Shown piece by piece: positions 61,720 to 64,000 of a stretch of 64,000 bases of DNA. The notes under the pieces were generated by a model, which did not search any database, was not told where the DNA came from, and saw nothing but the letters and a program-made list of their open reading frames with translations. The DNA is from Nevskiales bacterium (GTDB lineage: Bacteria; Pseudomonadota; Gammaproteobacteria; Nevskiales; Nevskiaceae). Location of the stretch: positions 186,001 through 250,000 of the forward strand of contig JAQVDP010000002.1 of NCBI GenBank assembly GCA_028698335.1, read 5' to 3'. How positions within the stretch are numbered: the stretch's first letter is position 1; each line of letters opens with the position of its first letter. The position numbers and the translations under genes are program-made.

Positions 61720-61770
61720 ATTCCAGTTTGGAATGGAGTATATAAAAACGATTCATTGGAGTTATTGAAT
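61720..61770. promoter_or_regulatory. LysR operator and leuC promoter region
   Basis: ATTCCA-GTT-TGGAAT (61720-61734) is a perfect dyad containing a T-N11-A box. A TATAAA (61741-61746) lies just right of it, and a looser ATTCA-N10-TGAAT pair (61751-61770) further on. The tandem layout is typical of LysR activation and recall sites. Confidence 0.55.
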
Positions 61771-61818
61771 GGCCGATCTTAAGATGCGCGCCGTTATCAG
61801 GACATTCCGAGGTTCGCG

Positions 61819-63219
61819 ATGGGCAAGACCCTCTACGACAAGATCTGGGACGCGCATGTCGTCAGCGACGGCGGCGACGGTTCCGCGTTGATCTATATCG
61901 ACCGTCATCTGGTGCATGAAGTCACCAGTCCGCAGGCTTTCGAAGGCCTGCGCCTCAACGGTCGCAAGCCGTGGCGCGTCTCCGCCAACCTGGCGGTGCC
62001 CGACCACAATGTGCCGACGCTCAACCGCGTCCAGGGCATCGCCGACCCGATCTCGCGCGCCCAGGTCGAGGCGCTGGATGCCAACTGCAAGGAATTCGGC
62101 ATCACCAAGTTCGACCTGATGGACCGGCGCCAGGGCATCGTTCATGTGATCGGCCCGGAACAGGGCGCGACCCTGCCGGGTATGACCGTGGTCTGCGGCG
62201 ACTCGCACACGTCCACGCATGGCGCCTTCGGCGCGCTGGCCTTCGGCATCGGCACCTCCGAGGTTGAACATGCGCTGGCGACCCAGACGCTGGTGCTGAA
62301 GAAGTCCAAATCGATGCTGATCCGCGTCAACGGCCATGTCGGGCCGGGCGTCACCGCCAAGGACATCACGCTGGCGATCATTGGCCGCATCGGCACCGCC
62401 GGCGGCACCGGTCACGTCATCGAGTATGCCGGCGAAGCGATCCGCGATCTGTCGATGGAGGGCCGCATGACCCTGTGCAACATGGCGATCGAAGCCGGCG
62501 CGCGGGCCGGGCTGGTCGCGGTCGACGACAAGACCATCGACTACGTCAAAGGGCGGCCGTTCGCGCCGCGCCCGGAGCAGTGGGACGCCGCGGTCAGCAA
62601 CTGGAAGACGCTGCACAGCGATGCTGACGCGGAGTTCGACCGCGTGGTCGAGCTCGATGCGGCCGACATCGCGCCGCAGGTGAGCTGGGGCACGTCGCCG
62701 GAGATGGTCGTGCCGGTCTCGGCGCAGGTGCCGGACCCCGCGCGCGAGTCGGACCCGGTGCGCCGGGGCGCGATCGAGAAAGCACTGGCGTACATGGGGC
62801 TGCAGGCCAACATGCCGATCGAGACGATCGGCATCGACAAGGTGTTCATCGGTTCATGCACCAACTCGCGGATCGAGGATCTGCGTGCCGCCGCCGCCGT
62901 CGTCAAGGGGCGGCGCAAGGCCGACAGCGTCAAGCTGGCGATGGTCGTGCCGGGGTCCGGACTGGTGAAGGCGCAGGCCGAGGCCGAGGGGCTCGATCGC
63001 GTGTTTCTCGACGCCGGCTTCGAATGGCGCGAGCCGGGCTGCTCGATGTGCCTGGCGATGAATGCCGACCGCCTCGAGCCGGGCGAGCGCTGTGCGTCCA
63101 CGTCCAACCGCAATTTCGAAGGGCGCCAGGGACAGGGTGGACGGACCCACCTGGTGTCGCCGGCGATGGCCGCCGCGGCCGGCATTGCCGGTCACTTCGT
63201 CGATGTGAGGAGTTTCTGA
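61819..63219 (+). CDS. leuC: 3-Isopropylmalate dehydratase large subunit
   Basis: LeuC with LeuD isomerises 2- to 3-isopropylmalate in leucine synthesis. The 466-residue protein has [27 protein letters not shown] and GCSMCLAMN, giving the three [4Fe-4S] cysteines. GAGG precedes the ATG. It overlaps leuD by one base (TGATG). leuB is expected beyond the right edge. Confidence 0.98.
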   Translation: MGKTLYDKIWDAHVVSDGGDGSALIYIDRHLVHEVTSPQAFEGLRLNGRKPWRVSANLAVPDHNVPTLNRVQGIADPISRAQVEALDANCKEFGITKFDLMDRRQGIVHVIGPEQGATLPGMTVVCGDSHTSTHGAFGALAFGIGTSEVEHALATQTLVLKKSKSMLIRVNGHVGPGVTAKDITLAIIGRIGTAGGTGHVIEYAGEAIRDLSMEGRMTLCNMAIEAGARAGLVAVDDKTIDYVKGRPFAPRPEQWDAAVSNWKTLHSDADAEFDRVVELDAADIAPQVSWGTSPEMVVPVSAQVPDPARESDPVRRGAIEKALAYMGLQANMPIETIGIDKVFIGSCTNSRIEDLRAAAAVVKGRRKADSVKLAMVVPGSGLVKAQAEAEGLDRVFLDAGFEWREPGCSMCLAMNADRLEPGERCASTSNRNFEGRQGQGGRTHLVSPAMAAAAGIAGHFVDVRSF

Positions 63220-63860
63220 TGCGTGCTTTCAACGTGGTGGCGTCCAAGGTCATGCCCCTGGATCGCTCGAATGTCGATACTGACGCGATCATCCCGAAGC
63301 AGTACCTGAAGTCGATCCGCAGAACCGGATTCGGCCCGTTCCTGTTCGACGACTGGCGCTATCTCGATCCCGGCACCCTGGACATCGATCCGGCGACGCG
63401 GCGTCCGAATCCGGAGTTCGTGCTCAATGCCCCAGCGCATGCCGGCAGCCAGATCCTGGTCGCGCGCGACAACTTCGGTTGCGGGTCGTCGCGCGAACAT
63501 GCGGTCTGGGCGCTGGACGACTACGGCTTCCGGGCGGTCATCGCGCCGAGCTTCGCCGATATCTTTTTCTCCAACTGTTTCAAGAACGGTGTGTTGCCGG
63601 TGGTGCTGAAGGCCGATGAAGTGCAGGCCATCTTCGATCTGGTTGCGGCCGATGCGCAGGCGCAGGTGACGGTCGATCTGCCGGCGCAGCAGGTGCAGCT
63701 GCCGGACGGTCGCAGCTTCGGCTTCGAGATCAACCCGCATCACAAGCACAACCTGGTCAACGGCCTGGATGAGATCGGTCTGACCTTGCAGCAGGCCGAC
63801 AAGATCAAGGCCTACGAGTCCCGCCGGCAGCAGGAAGCGCCATGGCTGTTCGCGAATTGA
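63219..63860 (+). CDS. leuD: 3-Isopropylmalate dehydratase small subunit
   Basis: LeuD is the swivel-domain partner of LeuC. The 213-residue protein has [30 protein letters not shown] and FKNGVLPV, all conserved. The ATG shares its A with the leuC stop. It overlaps the following methyltransferase gene by 19 bp. Confidence 0.98.
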   Translation: MRAFNVVASKVMPLDRSNVDTDAIIPKQYLKSIRRTGFGPFLFDDWRYLDPGTLDIDPATRRPNPEFVLNAPAHAGSQILVARDNFGCGSSREHAVWALDDYGFRAVIAPSFADIFFSNCFKNGVLPVVLKADEVQAIFDLVAADAQAQVTVDLPAQQVQLPDGRSFGFEINPHHKHNLVNGLDEIGLTLQQADKIKAYESRRQQEAPWLFAN

Positions 63861-64000
63861 GCCTCGACGCCGGACAGCGCTGGAATGCGCGTGACTATGC
63901 GCAGAACGGCCGCTTCGTCGCCGATCTGGCGGGCGGGGTCGTCGGCCTGCTGCAGCTGCAGCCCGGGGAGCGCGTCCTGGACCTGGGGTGTGGCGACGGC
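63842..64000 (+). CDS. SAM-dependent methyltransferase, N-terminal part (cut by window edge)
   Basis: Only the first 53 residues are seen: [20 protein letters not shown], then [12 protein letters not shown], the SAM-binding motif I. AGGAAG precedes the ATG by about 6 nt, inside the end of leuD. From memory Pseudomonas also has a methyltransferase between leuD and leuB. The substrate is unknown. Confidence 0.8.
   Translation, partial: MAVRELSLDAGQRWNARDYAQNGRFVADLAGGVVGLLQLQPGERVLDLGCGDG

Overview
The window is about 64 kb of gene-dense, GC-rich chromosome from a gammaproteobacterium. Housekeeping blocks, start-codon use (many GTG starts, many ATGA/GTGA overlaps) and gene order all fit. From memory, gyrA-serC-pheA-hisC-tyrA/aroA-cmk-rpsA-ihfB, mtnA/mtaD-ubiG-mupP-yciK, smc-zipA-ligA and lysR/leuC-leuD-methyltransferase follow the order in Pseudomonas aeruginosa. 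PhaR suggests a polyhydroxybutyrate maker. I cannot name the genus. No tRNA, rRNA, CRISPR array, insertion sequence or prophage is visible, and both window edges cut a gene (nusA at the left, a methyltransferase at the right).

Layout. 1-7463: nusA-infB-rbfA-truB-rpsO-pnp (translation and RNA turnover). 7464-7972: a non-coding block of hairpins and AT-rich DNA between pnp and phaR. 7973-9533 (minus): phaR and gluQ. 9668-15662: a HAD phosphatase, then a compact cluster of an alkyl-DHAP-synthase-like flavoprotein, an ABM-domain protein, a GlpD-family dehydrogenase and an FGGY kinase, plausibly a glycerol-ether lipid module. 15679-16448 (minus): an Mpo1-like membrane protein and queF. 16581-24407: smc-zipA-ligA and an MscS channel. 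24421-25537 (minus): BolA, YciI and YciB proteins. 25686-30888: yciO, a site-2 protease, trpS, scpA, scpB, rluB. 30918-36111 (minus): mtaD-ubiG-mupP, a degenerate GGDEF-EAL protein, yciK. 36163-48612: mtnA, gyrA, a ribbon-helix-helix/PIN toxin-antitoxin pair, then serC-serA-pheA-hisC-tyrA-aroA-cmk (serine and aromatic amino acids). 48728-53464: rpsA, ihfB, lapA, lapB, an extended SDR. 53456-57037 (minus): sco-pcuAC-psd-bepA (copper delivery and envelope). 57120-60309: prmB-aroC-MFS. 60367-61708 (minus): a small unknown protein and a LysR regulator, divergent from leuC-leuD and the methyltransferase at the edge.

The genes form a few functional circuits: SMC with ScpA/ScpB (condensin), LapA/LapB (LPS control), PCuAC/Sco (cytochrome oxidase copper), UbiG (quinone), MtaD/MtnA (methylthioadenosine salvage), and AroC/AroA/TyrA/PheA/HisC (shikimate to Phe/Tyr). 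The items most worth a second look are the ether-lipid-like cluster, the degenerate GGDEF-EAL protein inside the mtaD-ubiG-mupP operon, the toxin-antitoxin pair between gyrA and serC with an operator lying exactly between its -35 and -10, two divergent promoters built on the same AATG-N6-CATT dyad, the duplicated 11-mer flanking phaR, and the GGA-loop hairpins in the rpsA leader.
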